Of a stretch of DNA of 64,000 nt, positions 1 to 9,412 are shown one piece after another; the first letter of the stretch is position 1; the number at the start of each line of letters is the position of its first letter. Made by a program: the position numbers and the translations under genes. The stretch comes from Chitinophaga filiformis (lineage in GTDB: Bacteria > Bacteroidota > Bacteroidia > Chitinophagales > Chitinophagaceae): assembly GCF_021646545.1 (NCBI RefSeq), contig NZ_JAKIRP010000005.1:395148-459147 (forward strand), given 5' to 3'. The notes beneath the pieces were generated by a model. The model had not been told where the DNA came from. It made no database searches and saw nothing but the letters and a program-made list of their open reading frames with translations.

Positions 1-2
1 TT

Positions 3-677
3 CACGGCTTCTCATCACCGGACATTATACCGGTATACAAGAAGTACAATGATACGGGGCATTATGTATCTATCAGCAACAGTGACCGCAGCAGGGAATT
101 AAGGTATATCGCTACTGTATATAATGGCATCGATGAATCACTATTCTCTTTCCGGGAAACACCGGAAGAGTACCTGTTGAGTTTTGGGAGAATACATCCT
201 GAAAAAGGTACACATCTGGCGATAGAGATTGCCCGGAAGCTGAACATGCAACTGATCATCTGTGGCCTGATACAGGATGCACGTTACTTTAAGGAGCAAG
301 TGGAACCTTTTATCAATGGCGACACTGTTGTTTATAAAGGGAATGTTGGTCCGGCGGAACGCTGCCTGCTGCTGGGCAACGCAGCAGCATTACTACATCC
401 AGTGATGTTTGAAGAACCGTTTGGGTTAAGCATAGCAGAAGCGATGATGTGTGGTACGCCTGTGATTGCATTTAACAGGGGCGCTATGAAGGAATTGATA
501 AAAGACGGAACCACGGGGTTCCTCGTCAATACGGTAGAAGAAGCAGTAGCTGCTGTCGGCGATATACCGCATATTCACCGGTATAATTGCCACCTGCATG
601 CGATGGCCAACTTCAGCCAGGAGCAGATGGTAAACCGTTATATTGAAGTATACAAAAGGATAGTCAGTACAGCCTGA
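3..677 (+). CDS. Glycosyltransferase family 4, C-terminal part (gene begins before the window)
   Basis: The reading frame is open from position 3 to the stop at 677, so the 5' part lies outside the window. An internal TTG at 177 is not the true start, because coding sequence with typical family features continues upstream of it. Visible motifs are the nucleotide-sugar pocket segment YLLSFGRIHPEKG and the donor-binding EPFGLSIAEAMMCGTPVIA, with the E-x7-E arrangement of GT-B family 4 enzymes. These transfer sugars from nucleotide donors in the cytoplasm; the acceptor cannot be told. The gene ends one base before the convergent GH130 gene. That neighbour acts on mannosides, so mannosyl transfer is an attractive but unproven guess. 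Confidence 0.9.
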   Translation, partial: HGFSSPDIIPVYKKYNDTGHYVSISNSDRSRELRYIATVYNGIDESLFSFRETPEEYLLSFGRIHPEKGTHLAIEIARKLNMQLIICGLIQDARYFKEQVEPFINGDTVVYKGNVGPAERCLLLGNAAALLHPVMFEEPFGLSIAEAMMCGTPVIAFNRGAMKELIKDGTTGFLVNTVEEAVAAVGDIPHIHRYNCHLHAMANFSQEQMVNRYIEVYKRIVSTA

Positions 678-2129
678 CTATCCACCTTTTAATAAAGCTT
701 TCAGTAATTTATCCAGCGGTACGCTGGCAAATGAAGACGCATAATCTGACACTGCATAGGGAATGAAGACCAGTCCTTCATGGATCATGGCGCCACAGGA
801 ATAAACCACATTAGGTACATAACCATCCCGTTCATCTTCTTTAGGCATCAGCAGAGGATATCTCAGGCGGCCCAGTTCTTTTGTAGGATCTTCCAGATCG
901 AAGAGCGCCGCTCCCAGGCAATATTTCCGCATAGGTCCCACACCATGGGAGATGATCAGCCAACCTTTGTCGGTGAGCAATGGCGAACCGGCATTACCTA
1001 TCTGCACAAACTCCCAGGGATATTTAGGCTGCTGTAACAGGATGGGGTCCTCCCATTCATACAGATCGTCAGAGAACATAATATAGTTGTTCACACCATC
1101 TACTCTGGACAGCATGGCATATTTTCCATTGATCTTTCTGGGAAAAAGCGCCAGGTTCTTATTCACCGCTCCCTTTCCATATAAAGGCGACACCTCGAAA
1201 TGCTGGAAGTCGCAGGTTTTGATCAGTTTTGGCAGGATGAAAGAACCATCATATGCGGTATATGTAGCATAATAGGTGCAGGAACCTTCTTCCTCTACAA
1301 ATCTCACAAAACGGGCATCTTCAATGCCATTCTTTTCCGTGTAGGTTACCGGAAAGATGACACGTTCAGACAGACCTGTATAGTCGGGGAAATGCAGCTC
1401 GTAGCTAGCATCTACTAATTCGAGTACATGCTGCTTCATATTCTGCTGGTCCGAGGGATCTTTGATCCCTCTCAGCAGGGTGCGCAGCACGACGTCTATT
1501 TCCGAGTAAGTGAAATCTCCTGTGAGCTGGTGTAATATCCCCACGTGAATATCTTCCGGGAGGCGTAGCTGTGACAGCTGCTGGGCAAAATGCTCTTTAT
1601 CGTTCAGCTTTTCACCGGTCAGTTTGCCCTCTGTCAGGAATCTGGCCGGGGGATCAAGGTGGATATTACAATCCTTGTCCAGCACTCCCTCCCGGAACTC
1701 AATAGAAGAAATATGACTTTCTCCTGTAGCCCGGAAACTGACTATTACCCGCTTTTCTCCCGGTTTCAGCCCTGACTGGTCGGGCGCTTCCACTACTGAA
1801 GGATTAAAAAGGGCAGCCGCTTCCAGGGAGTACTCCATGGTAAAATATGCTCCCAGTAAATGTTGCCGTTCTTTGGTCACCATCAATCCGGCTGGCACCA
1901 GGTGACTGATCCTCGCATAATGCATCTCAAAGATCACATTAATATCTTTGTATCTGCAGGAAAATTCTCTCAATACATTATCCAATACTTCACATACGGT
2001 ATCTTCCGGCATTTCCACGACCTTGCTAATGATCTGAAGAGCGCGTTCGTTTCCTGAATTAAAAAAGCGTGGAATCACTCTCTTAAAATCGGGGGTAATC
2101 CTGATGTTTTTTCTCGTCATGCTTAACAT
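678..2129 (-). CDS. GH130 family beta-mannoside phosphorylase or hydrolase
   Basis: A protein of about 483 residues with a five-bladed beta-propeller composition. Family landmarks are the N-terminal RITPDFKRVIPRFF, the GIEDARFVRF segment that carries the catalytic-site Asp, and C-terminal GNAGSPLLTDKGWLIISHGVGP and DGYVPNVVYSCG. GH130 enzymes phosphorolyse, or in some subgroups hydrolyse, beta-1,4 or beta-1,2 mannosides in the cytoplasm. The N-terminal extension of roughly 170 residues before the propeller is as in the longer GH130 subgroup. The first possible start is a TTG at 2138; ATGs follow at 2129 and 2120, and I take 2129. It is convergent with the glycosyltransferase and divergent from an AraC gene. 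The exact substrate is not readable from the sequence. Confidence 0.85.
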   Translation of the reverse strand: MLSMTRKNIRITPDFKRVIPRFFNSGNERALQIISKVVEMPEDTVCEVLDNVLREFSCRYKDINVIFEMHYARISHLVPAGLMVTKERQHLLGAYFTMEYSLEAAALFNPSVVEAPDQSGLKPGEKRVIVSFRATGESHISSIEFREGVLDKDCNIHLDPPARFLTEGKLTGEKLNDKEHFAQQLSQLRLPEDIHVGILHQLTGDFTYSEIDVVLRTLLRGIKDPSDQQNMKQHVLELVDASYELHFPDYTGLSERVIFPVTYTEKNGIEDARFVRFVEEEGSCTYYATYTAYDGSFILPKLIKTCDFQHFEVSPLYGKGAVNKNLALFPRKINGKYAMLSRVDGVNNYIMFSDDLYEWEDPILLQQPKYPWEFVQIGNAGSPLLTDKGWLIISHGVGPMRKYCLGAALFDLEDPTKELGRLRYPLLMPKEDERDGYVPNVVYSCGAMIHEGLVFIPYAVSDYASSFASVPLDKLLKALLKGG

Positions 2130-2320
2130 ATGCAACAATCTACTGGGTTAAGAAAAGATATATACCTATAAAGTTAACTCTTTTAGCGTTAAGGTTTTGT
2201 GATGCCACGTAGCGGCGTCACCGTTCGATTCGTATAGCTGAATGAGTTGACCACACTCTTTGAGCTTTTCAGCAAACAATATTTGAGCCAACGAACAAAG
2301 TATGGAATAGCCTGAAGACG

Positions 2321-2328
2321 TACCTTTG
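2321..2328 (+). promoter_or_regulatory. Possible -7 promoter box (TACCTTTG) of the AraC gene
   Basis: TACCTTTG matches the TAnnTTTG consensus of the primary sigma factor in Bacteroidota and lies 17 bp before the ATG at 2346. No TTTG is found at the expected -33 distance, so the call is weak. Confidence 0.3.
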
Positions 2329-2345
2329 CTAAAAAGCTGATAATC

Positions 2346-3140
2346 ATGGCTAATCCGGAGTCGCTCATACCATATTTCTTGTATTCCTGTTATACGGACA
2401 GACACTATGAGGCAGAACAATTTGTACCGGAGCATGTGCTGACACAGGTAATAGCTGGCAGCCTGGTATTCTATTCTTCTGAGGGACGGCATGAACTAAA
2501 GTCCGGAGAGGTGATCTTTGCAAAAAAGAACCAGCTCACCAGAGCCCTGAAATATCCCGGTCCCGAAGGAGAAATGAAGTCTGTCAGCGTCTTCTTTGAC
2601 CAGGCATTTCTGCGCGATTATAGTGCCGAAAATAGCCCGGTTGATATCATTCCCTACTCTGGGCCCTCTTTTATACAATTCCCGTCGGAAACACTGTTAA
2701 AAAACTATTTTGAGTCGCTTAGCCCCTACCATCATTTGCAAACCAATAAACCACTGGCTGTTCTAAAGCAGCGGGAGGCATTACTGCTATTACTGCACCT
2801 GGCGCCGGATCTGAAAAATGTGCTCTTTGACTTCAGCGAACCGGGGAAAATTGATCTTGAGGAATTTATGAACAAACACTTCAGGTTTAATGTGGACCTC
2901 AGGCGTTTCGCCTATCTAACCGGCAGAAGCCTGGCAACCTTCAAAAGAGATTTTGAAAAGGCGTTCCATGAGTCCCCGAGTCGCTGGTTACAGCAGAAAA
3001 GACTGCAGGAAGCCTATTTCCAGATCAAGGAAAAAAGGAGAAAGCCGTCAGATGTCTACCTGGAAGTAGGATTCGAAGATCTTTCCCATTTTTCATTTGC
3101 CTTCAAAAAGACCTATGGAGTAGCCCCCTCCCTGGTATAA
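2346..3140 (+). CDS. AraC family transcriptional regulator
   Basis: 264 residues. The N-terminal half is a cupin-like sensing domain (HELKSGEVIFAKKNQLTRAL, beta-strand rich). The C-terminal hundred residues form the double helix-turn-helix of AraC proteins: FAYLTGRSLATFKRDFEKAF for the first and DVYLEVGFEDLSHFSFAFKK for the second, closing with the usual YGVAPS. It is divergent from the GH130 gene, with a 200-bp gap, and precedes a second AraC gene, so local control of the mannose genes is plausible. A box TACCTTTG at 2321-2328 fits the Bacteroidota -7 consensus, though no good -33 element is seen. The effector is unknown. Confidence 0.9.
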   Translation: MANPESLIPYFLYSCYTDRHYEAEQFVPEHVLTQVIAGSLVFYSSEGRHELKSGEVIFAKKNQLTRALKYPGPEGEMKSVSVFFDQAFLRDYSAENSPVDIIPYSGPSFIQFPSETLLKNYFESLSPYHHLQTNKPLAVLKQREALLLLLHLAPDLKNVLFDFSEPGKIDLEEFMNKHFRFNVDLRRFAYLTGRSLATFKRDFEKAFHESPSRWLQQKRLQEAYFQIKEKRRKPSDVYLEVGFEDLSHFSFAFKKTYGVAPSLV

Positions 3141-3217
3141 ATATTATTTTAGACCGGCATTTCCAGCAGGCACATCTGCATGAAAAATCATTATCTTTAA
3201 GCAGCTGGGAACAGGGT

Positions 3218-4057
3218 ATGAAAGTCACTAAGTTTCAACTACGCCATTTTATTACCAAAGGTGAAATATTCCATCTTGCCCGGGTGAAGATCCTTTCACG
3301 CGATGATATATCCCTGCATAACCATGACTATGCCGAGATATTCTGGATAGAGCATGGTGGGGGTACACACCTTATTAATGGAAAAAAAGTCCCCCTGAAT
3401 GCGGGCGATCTTGTCATGATACGCGCGGAAGATCAGCACACATTTGCCTCCAGCCGGCAGGGCATTACGATGATGAACCTGGCCTTTCCCCTGAAAACGG
3501 TACAATATTTCCGCAAAAGGTACTTTACTGGGGTGGATGATTTCTTCTGGAAAAAGGGTTCCCTTCCCTACCAGACCAACCTGGACGTGAATATGCTCCG
3601 TAATGTGAGTCACCAGGCGGAAAAGATCTGGAAACATCAGAGCTCTTCGATCCATCTGGACAGTTTCCTCTTATTACTTTTCAGGCTACTACTTCCGAAT
3701 GAAAATCAGGCTGATAATCAGGGCGTTCCTGCCTGGCTGAATAATGCCGTTCAGCAGTTCCCCGTCCAGCCGGACTTGTTCCGCCTGGGTGCCCGTGGCT
3801 TCGCCTCCATCTGCGGTCGCAACATGGATCATGTGAACAGGACAGTCCGTAAATGTTATAATAAAACCCTTTCTGCCCTGGTGGCAGAGTTACGTATGCA
3901 GTTCGCCGCCAGGCAATTAGCCATTACCAATGCCCCTATCAAGAGTATCTGCCACGACTGTGGATTCAACAACCTGGGCCACTTCTACAAACAGTTTCAG
4001 GGCATGTATAAACAAACACCCTCACAGTACCGCGATCAGCATCAACGCCTCTCATAG
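3218..4057 (+). CDS. AraC family regulator with cupin sensor domain
   Basis: 279 residues. The N-terminal cupin has a clear metal or ligand-type motif (HNHDYAEIFWIEHGGG, then GDLVMIRAEDQHTF). The C-terminal AraC domain reads NRTVRKCYNKTLSALV and IKSICHDCGFNNLGHFYKQF, ending in the typical TPSQYR. It lies 77 bp after the preceding AraC gene and 82 bp before the GH47 gene on the same strand, so it may sense a sugar and control the mannosidase. Two unrelated AraC proteins in a row suggest either a cascade or control of different targets. Confidence 0.9.
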   Translation: MKVTKFQLRHFITKGEIFHLARVKILSRDDISLHNHDYAEIFWIEHGGGTHLINGKKVPLNAGDLVMIRAEDQHTFASSRQGITMMNLAFPLKTVQYFRKRYFTGVDDFFWKKGSLPYQTNLDVNMLRNVSHQAEKIWKHQSSSIHLDSFLLLLFRLLLPNENQADNQGVPAWLNNAVQQFPVQPDLFRLGARGFASICGRNMDHVNRTVRKCYNKTLSALVAELRMQFAARQLAITNAPIKSICHDCGFNNLGHFYKQFQGMYKQTPSQYRDQHQRLS

Positions 4058-4086
4058 ATCGTTATAACGTAAAAAATATATTTGTT

Positions 4087-4118
4087 AGCGCAATAGTATG
4101 AGCGCTTTATTAGTTTTG
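4087..4118 (+). promoter_or_regulatory. Putative promoter and operator upstream of the GH47 gene
   Basis: TAGTTTTG at 4111-4118 matches the TAnnTTTG -7 element, 22 bp before the ATG at 4140. Just upstream, AGCGC (4087-4091) and GCGCT (4102-4106) form a short dyad that could be a regulator site. The nearest TTTG (4081) is farther away than the usual -33 spacing, so the promoter is only probable. Confidence 0.3.
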
Positions 4119-4139
4119 CAGACTATAATTTAGCATCTG

Positions 4140-5510
4140 ATGAAAAAATGCATCCTGGCTGCCGCAGCCATGATCAGCTACCTACCTATGAAAGCCCAGA
4201 CAGCGGAGTTATCGGCCAGTGTAAAACAGGAATTTATTAAAGCCTGGGATACCTACAAACGATACGCATGGGGCCATGACGTGCTGTTGCCGTTAACGAA
4301 ACAGTATACAGACTGGTATGAAGAGCCGTTACGGGTCTCTCCTGTTGACGCATACAGTACCATGAAAGTGATGGGCCTTCAGAAGCAGGCCAGAGAGATC
4401 GAGAAATACGTTACAGACAGCTGCAGGTTTGATACGGACGTATATGTGAAGACCTTCGATATGAATAAACGTGTGCTGGGAGGATTGCTTGCCATGTACT
4501 CGTATACACACAATCCGAAGGTACTGGAGCAGACAAAAGACCTGGGTGACCGTTTGTTGCAGGCCTTCAAATCACCTACAGGTATACCCTATTACTGGGT
4601 GAATCTGAAGACCGGTAAGGCCAGGGGAGAAAAAGTCAATACCGCTGAAGCAGCAGCGTATACTTTGGAGATGGGCATCCTGAGTTACTATACAAAAGAT
4701 CCGAAATATTACCAGGCGGCCAGGAAGGCAACACTGGCAGTTTATGGAAGAAGATCTGCGATCAACCTTGTAGGCAATGTGATCAACAATGAGACAGGCG
4801 AATGGCTGGAAACGGTCAGTTTTATCGGCGCCGGCGGAGACGTCTTCTATGAATACCTGCTGAAGACCTGGCTGCTGTTTAAGGATCCGGAGATCAAAAA
4901 TATCTGGGAACAGACTATTACAGCTGTTCACAGGTACGATGCAGAAGAAAATGATACGACACTCTGGTACAGGAAAACAGATATGTATTCGGGTGAAATG
5001 AAGAACAGCGCAGTGACGCTTTATGATGCATTCTTCCCTGCATTATTATGCATTGATGATGATGCAGAAAGGGCTGCTAAACTTCAATCCACCTGGAATG
5101 GCGTGTGGAGGAAATATGGATTGGAACCGATGATCTATGATTATCGCAAACAGCTGCCTGCTTCTCCCTCCTACGAACTGAATGCTGAGATCATAGAGTC
5201 TGCCTGGTATCTGTATGATTATACAAAAGATACCACCTATTTACAGATGGGAAAGCAGTACTACAACGATATCATGAAATACTGTAAAACGCCAAATGCT
5301 TTTTCATCAGTAGCGGATGTACGGACGAAGAAGCAACAGAACGGATTGCCGACATATTTCTTTGCAGAAACGATGAAGTATTTATATCTGTTGTTTACGC
5401 CGGAGGCAGGATTGAATACAGCGGAATATGTATTTAATACGGAAGCCCATCCTTTCAGAATAGCAGATTTTAAAGCGGCTGAAATAGGAAGACGGCTAGG
5501 CATCAATTAG
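4140..5510 (+). CDS. Secreted GH47 family alpha-1,2-mannosidase
   Basis: 456 residues with an N-terminal signal peptide of about 20 residues ending at MKAQ, so export to the periplasm or outside is expected. The (alpha/alpha)7 GH47 signature is present: AEAAAYTLEMGILSYY near residue 168, GAGGDVFYEYLLKTWLLF near 230, the catalytic-base region YELNAEIIESAWYLYDYT near 344, FFAETMKYLYLLF near 405, and the terminal VFNTEAHPF near 430, whose Thr binds the essential calcium. GH47 enzymes are inverting, calcium-dependent and trim alpha-1,2-linked mannose from N-glycans or fungal mannan. They are common in eukaryotes and less common in bacteria. The neighbouring GH130 gene suggests a mannan-use locus. 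No SusC/SusD pair is adjacent. Confidence 0.88.
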   Translation: MKKCILAAAAMISYLPMKAQTAELSASVKQEFIKAWDTYKRYAWGHDVLLPLTKQYTDWYEEPLRVSPVDAYSTMKVMGLQKQAREIEKYVTDSCRFDTDVYVKTFDMNKRVLGGLLAMYSYTHNPKVLEQTKDLGDRLLQAFKSPTGIPYYWVNLKTGKARGEKVNTAEAAAYTLEMGILSYYTKDPKYYQAARKATLAVYGRRSAINLVGNVINNETGEWLETVSFIGAGGDVFYEYLLKTWLLFKDPEIKNIWEQTITAVHRYDAEENDTTLWYRKTDMYSGEMKNSAVTLYDAFFPALLCIDDDAERAAKLQSTWNGVWRKYGLEPMIYDYRKQLPASPSYELNAEIIESAWYLYDYTKDTTYLQMGKQYYNDIMKYCKTPNAFSSVADVRTKKQQNGLPTYFFAETMKYLYLLFTPEAGLNTAEYVFNTEAHPFRIADFKAAEIGRRLGIN

Positions 5511-5541
5511 TAAGTTAACCAGCGCTATATACAGGATGAGA

Positions 5542-5618
5542 GGGTGTCTCTATGGAGGCACCCTTCTTTGTATCATATCGATTTTCAGGACAAGGTGCCT
5601 CATTTTGCTGAGACACCT
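5542..5618. terminator. Back-to-back hairpins between convergent genes (bidirectional terminator)
   Basis: Hairpin 1 pairs 5542-5550 with 5555-5563 around a TATG loop and is followed by TTCTTTG, suiting the GH47 gene. Hairpin 2 pairs 5593-5601 with 5610-5618 and lies just downstream of the minus-strand gene ending at 5629. The two hairpins share the GGTGYCTC/GAGRCACC sequence and could also pair with each other. Confidence 0.65.
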
Positions 5619-5628
5619 CCCCTACTTT

Positions 5629-8055
5629 TTAGCGGGCCAATACTACGGTACCTCTCCTTAGTACATCGCCGCAGATCGTTTTTGCTTTAATCATGTATAT
5701 GTAGGAACCTGCTGGCTGCATCATACCTTTAAACGTACCATCCCAGCAATCGCCGGGATAATGTGTGTTAAACACCAGGTTCCCTACCCGGTTGTATACG
5801 CAGAATTCGAATGTATTCGTCTCGCCCCAGAACTTTAATCCGAAGCAATCATTTTTTCCATCGCCGTTGGGCGTAAAAGCTGTGGGAATGGGAGCCCGCG
5901 TAAATGCCAGTGCAATGTCGACATTCACTGTGACTGTTTCCACCTGCGTACAGCCATGCTCATCCATCACTGTCACTTCGTAGGTGGCTGTTTTCAGCGG
6001 AGACACTACAGGATTTGCGACCGTGTTATTGGCCATACCATTGGCAGGCTGCCAGTTGTAATAAATACCACCGGTGGCCTCCAGCACCACTTCCGGATGC
6101 GCACAGTCAATATCGCCTGATTTCGTAACAGCAGTAACCGGCAGGTCGTACACCTTTACCGGCACGAGGAACGTGTCTGCTACTGCGCAGGTACGCTGTT
6201 CCATATAGATCTTGAATGTAGAATCATAGGTAGGCGCCACAGCGATCAGCGAGTTGGTGGTGAGCAGTGAATCTGTATCCGTATACCACTCATACACATC
6301 TGCACCTCTTGCCTGGATCTCCACTGACTGTCCGAGGCAGACTACCGGTGTATCGGGCATTACTCTCATATCCGGAGCGGGATTTACCGTGATATTGATG
6401 GAAGATTTACTGGTACAACCATATATCGTAGTGGCTGTAACGGTATAGCTGGTGGTGGTCAGCGGCGTAGCAACGGGATTAGGAATAACGCTGTTGCTCA
6501 GGGAAGAATCTGGCCACCAGCTGTATGTAGCAGGGATATCGGAAACTGCGGAAAGCTGCAGGCTATTCCCTGCGCAGATAGCAGTATCGCTCCTTTTGGT
6601 GAATACAGGAGAAGGATTGACATAGATGGTAAGCGTAGCTGAACCCGGGCAACCGGAAGCATCCACGCCGCTTACCTTGTAGGTGGTTGTAACCATTGGT
6701 GTTGCCACCGGATCCGGAATGGAATCGGCGGACAATCCCGTGGCGGGCGTCCATTTATAACTGATACAGCCGGTAGCGTTTAACTGCGCAGGTTTACCGG
6801 CACAGAGCACCATGTTGGACAGTGTATTGATATTCGCAGAGCAGGGCGCTTTGATGCTGACAAGGTAATCTTCTGCCTCTCCATCCGGAGCAAAACCAGC
6901 AGGCGTTCTAAGCGCCTGCTGATCGGTTGACAGACGAAATCTGAACCCATACAGCGGCACTCTTCCGGCAATAAATCCACCAGGTAGCGCACTCCAGGTC
7001 AATGTGGCCACTGTTGCATTGGGCGCTACTGTTGCAGTAGCAGATTCATTGGTTTCGAAGGTACCGTTACGATTATAGTCAAACCAACCGGTGAGATAGG
7101 CTGTTTTTCCTGTGGTGTTACTCAGCGGAACAGTGACATCATACACGCCATTACCATTGTAGTCGCGGAAGGCTGTCACAGCTTCCTCATCCAGCCCCTG
7201 CTGATTATCGTCGGTCATACCAACAGCATCTGCATCACCGGCAATACTACCCAGTTTCAGGTTAGCGTCCCTTGTAGTCACAGGCAATGGCGCCTGATCA
7301 TTACATGGCTGTTGCGTGGCGTATATCAGTTGATGCGTGGCATAACCATAACTGACAGGCAGATCACCTTCATCGACGGCAGCGATAATACCGAAAGCAA
7401 CAGCGCTGCTACCATGCGTGGATCTTAAAAGGCGGACGTCCACCGTTACGTTTCCCGCTACCGGCACATCGGTAGCAACGATGGGTAATTGTCCGACGTT
7501 CGGTGTACCCGCATATGTCTCGGAAATACTGATCGATTGTGTACCGCATCCGGATGCGGGGTTATTTACCTGCGATGAGTTCCTGAAGAATTCCAGGGTA
7601 CGCCAGTTACCTGCGGACGTAGTCATTGTCAGCGTCTCCAGTGAATTACTTGCTTCCGCATCGCTGGCTACCAATGTAAAAGCAACCGGTTTTCCCCGGC
7701 GGGAAGCGTTTAAGGTAATAGTGAACCGGCTGTTATTGAAATTGTTTGGAACAAAAATGGCCGGTTTGATAGCCGGGTCGGAGAAGTTATAGAGGTTTTT
7801 CAGCATAGCGCCATTCCAGGTATCCATAGTACTGGGCGCCAGCGGCGTTCCTGCAACTCCGGAGAAGGTGGCTGTAATGGTAAGACCATCAGCAGTAATA
7901 AATGTTTTGGTGGTTCCGTCTTCAATCTTCGCATCTGCCCAATCCAACCACCACACAAGGTTCTTCAAAGATCCGGCCCCTTTGTCGGCCAGTTGCGCAA
8001 ATGACTGAGTATGAAACCATAACAGGAATGTGGATAGTAGTAAAAGTTTCGGCAT
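5629..8055 (-). CDS. Secreted multidomain surface protein with type B T9SS sorting domain
   Basis: 808 residues. The signal peptide ends near residue 20 (HTQSFAQ). An N-terminal beta-rich region of about 240 residues resembles a lectin-like or adhesin fold. Next is a GEVED-type domain (about 270-400), with DYNGNGVYDVTVPL, WFDYNRNGTFE and the closing GEAEDYLVSI. About four PKD/Ig-like repeats of roughly 80 residues follow, each with a C-G/K-x-L start and a WxP-x-x-G-L-S segment. The C-terminal 85 residues are a type B T9SS (CHU_C) sorting domain: AFTPNGDGKND, then YNRVGNLVF, WDGTFKG and AGSYIYMIK. The protein is therefore exported by the gliding-linked type IX system and held at the surface or released. 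The ligand is unknown, and no catalytic domain is evident. Confidence 0.88.
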   Translation of the reverse strand: MPKLLLLSTFLLWFHTQSFAQLADKGAGSLKNLVWWLDWADAKIEDGTTKTFITADGLTITATFSGVAGTPLAPSTMDTWNGAMLKNLYNFSDPAIKPAIFVPNNFNNSRFTITLNASRRGKPVAFTLVASDAEASNSLETLTMTTSAGNWRTLEFFRNSSQVNNPASGCGTQSISISETYAGTPNVGQLPIVATDVPVAGNVTVDVRLLRSTHGSSAVAFGIIAAVDEGDLPVSYGYATHQLIYATQQPCNDQAPLPVTTRDANLKLGSIAGDADAVGMTDDNQQGLDEEAVTAFRDYNGNGVYDVTVPLSNTTGKTAYLTGWFDYNRNGTFETNESATATVAPNATVATLTWSALPGGFIAGRVPLYGFRFRLSTDQQALRTPAGFAPDGEAEDYLVSIKAPCSANINTLSNMVLCAGKPAQLNATGCISYKWTPATGLSADSIPDPVATPMVTTTYKVSGVDASGCPGSATLTIYVNPSPVFTKRSDTAICAGNSLQLSAVSDIPATYSWWPDSSLSNSVIPNPVATPLTTTSYTVTATTIYGCTSKSSINITVNPAPDMRVMPDTPVVCLGQSVEIQARGADVYEWYTDTDSLLTTNSLIAVAPTYDSTFKIYMEQRTCAVADTFLVPVKVYDLPVTAVTKSGDIDCAHPEVVLEATGGIYYNWQPANGMANNTVANPVVSPLKTATYEVTVMDEHGCTQVETVTVNVDIALAFTRAPIPTAFTPNGDGKNDCFGLKFWGETNTFEFCVYNRVGNLVFNTHYPGDCWDGTFKGMMQPAGSYIYMIKAKTICGDVLRRGTVVLAR

Positions 8056-8251
8056 CGAATTATATAATTATAGGGATCGTTTTTCAGGTATAGATATGCG
8101 TCTACGGCTAACTATTTCATTTTCATCACCTACAGCCAAAACAAGCTACTACAGAGGCTTTCAAGCGTACTCCTCCGTAAAATACATCAAAATAGTAAAT
8201 AAAATAATAATTTAAAACGGGTAACCGCTCACTATCATATAACAAAAAATG

Positions 8252-8259
8252 TATATTTG
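8252..8259 (+). promoter_or_regulatory. -7 type box TATATTTG in the 8056-8361 divergent intergenic region
   Basis: This 306-bp AT-rich gap separates the divergent T9SS-cargo gene and the membrane-protein gene at 8362. TATATTTG fits TAnnTTTG and lies about 100 bp before the plus-strand start, leaving a long leader. I see no other structured element in the gap. Confidence 0.35.
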
Positions 8260-8361
8260 CAGTTAGTTTAACATCAGCCTGGGACAAATCATTGACTGCG
8301 AATAGTTTATTACGACCGTTATAAATCTCTTACCTATTTTATACACTACAACCCTATACAC

Positions 8362-9360
8362 ATGAAAAGAAGAATTATCTGGGGCGCGCTGTTCCTACTT
8401 ACATTCCTGACCTGGTATGCATGGATGCCGGCGGGTTTATATCTGAACATGCCGGTATTTCTGGCCATCATCGGGGGCATTTTAAGCTTCATCTTCCTGG
8501 CGCAGACATTTGCCGATTTTACAGACATGGATGAAATCACACAGTGGGACAGATATCCCAAACAGTGGTATCACAATATGACATTTGTATCGATCCCTGT
8601 TGCCATCGTGCTGATCGTCGTATTTGCAATGCACTACGGTAAGCTGGAGAATGAGGAACTAAAACAGTTTGGTGAGACAGTGCCTGCTACCATCGTGGAT
8701 GGTTATTACAGGAAAAGCTCAAAGAGCAGCACTTACAAACTGACGATTTCCTATTACACCAAGCAGGGAAAACATGTACGCACACAGAAGGAAGTAGACA
8801 GCGATCAATATGAGCATGCCAGCAAAGGCCAGCATGTAGAAGTGATCTATTCCATTAAACACCCTTCCCTGGTGAAGATCTTACTGGGAGACGAAATGGT
8901 GGAGGAACTGACAGGTATCAAGAGCAGGAAACTGACCCTGAAAGACATGACACAGATGCTGGACATGCCTGGCGACAGTATTCTGCCGGCATTGAACAAG
9001 ATCAGCTATCGCTGGGTAACGACTGATGATGACAGCTCTACTTATGTGAACGAGAGCAGGAAGGCGTTTTTCACCGCTGACCCACGTGTTCGTGTAACGT
9101 ATGTTGCGATGGGTGAAGACTTCATGAGCATGGCGTCTGATATCCGTAGTTCCGGTTTCAGGAAAGAAGCCAGTGACACTACCAGTCATGAAAAAGAAGA
9201 AGGCGGTATGTCGATATACACTAAAGGCGATCTTAAGCTGGTGGTGCATGCAAAAACGATAGAACGCGAAGTGGATCAGAGTGACAACTCCGCTGTCGTT
9301 GCAGCTGCCGTTGGACTTAATAAAGAAGTCGCGCTGGTCATAACGATGTTCAGAAACTAA
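8362..9360 (+). CDS. Membrane protein with DUF3592-like domain
   Basis: 332 residues. Two adjacent membrane segments lie near residues 5-50 (FLLTFLTWYAW, FLAIIGGILSFIFLA) and a third near 75-92 (VSIPVAIVLIVVFAM). Then comes a DUF3592-like beta domain (VPATIVDGYYRKSSKS, YTKQGKHVRTQ, GQHVEVIYSIKHPSLVKI) that probably faces the periplasm. The last 150 residues form an additional soluble region not seen in minimal DUF3592 proteins. No enzyme motif is visible and the function is unknown. It is transcribed alone and ends 16 bp before a strong bidirectional terminator. Confidence 0.75.
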   Translation: MKRRIIWGALFLLTFLTWYAWMPAGLYLNMPVFLAIIGGILSFIFLAQTFADFTDMDEITQWDRYPKQWYHNMTFVSIPVAIVLIVVFAMHYGKLENEELKQFGETVPATIVDGYYRKSSKSSTYKLTISYYTKQGKHVRTQKEVDSDQYEHASKGQHVEVIYSIKHPSLVKILLGDEMVEELTGIKSRKLTLKDMTQMLDMPGDSILPALNKISYRWVTTDDDSSTYVNESRKAFFTADPRVRVTYVAMGEDFMSMASDIRSSGFRKEASDTTSHEKEEGGMSIYTKGDLKLVVHAKTIEREVDQSDNSAVVAAAVGLNKEVALVITMFRN

Positions 9361-9376
9361 GATATTTTATAGTATT

Positions 9377-9411
9377 AAAAAAGGCGTCCGGTTTTATCAG
9401 ACGCCTTTTTT
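9377..9411. terminator. Bidirectional rho-independent terminator
   Basis: Twelve-base stem with 9377-9388 (AAAAAAGGCGTC) pairing perfectly with 9400-9411, and an 11-nt loop. The A and T runs flank the stem on both strands, so it serves both convergent genes. Confidence 0.9.
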
Positions 9412-9412
9412 G

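Noticed and set aside
2166..2492. 108-codon minus-strand frame opposite the AraC gene start
   Set aside because: It overlaps the AraC coding region in the antisense direction, has poor composition and shows no family pattern.
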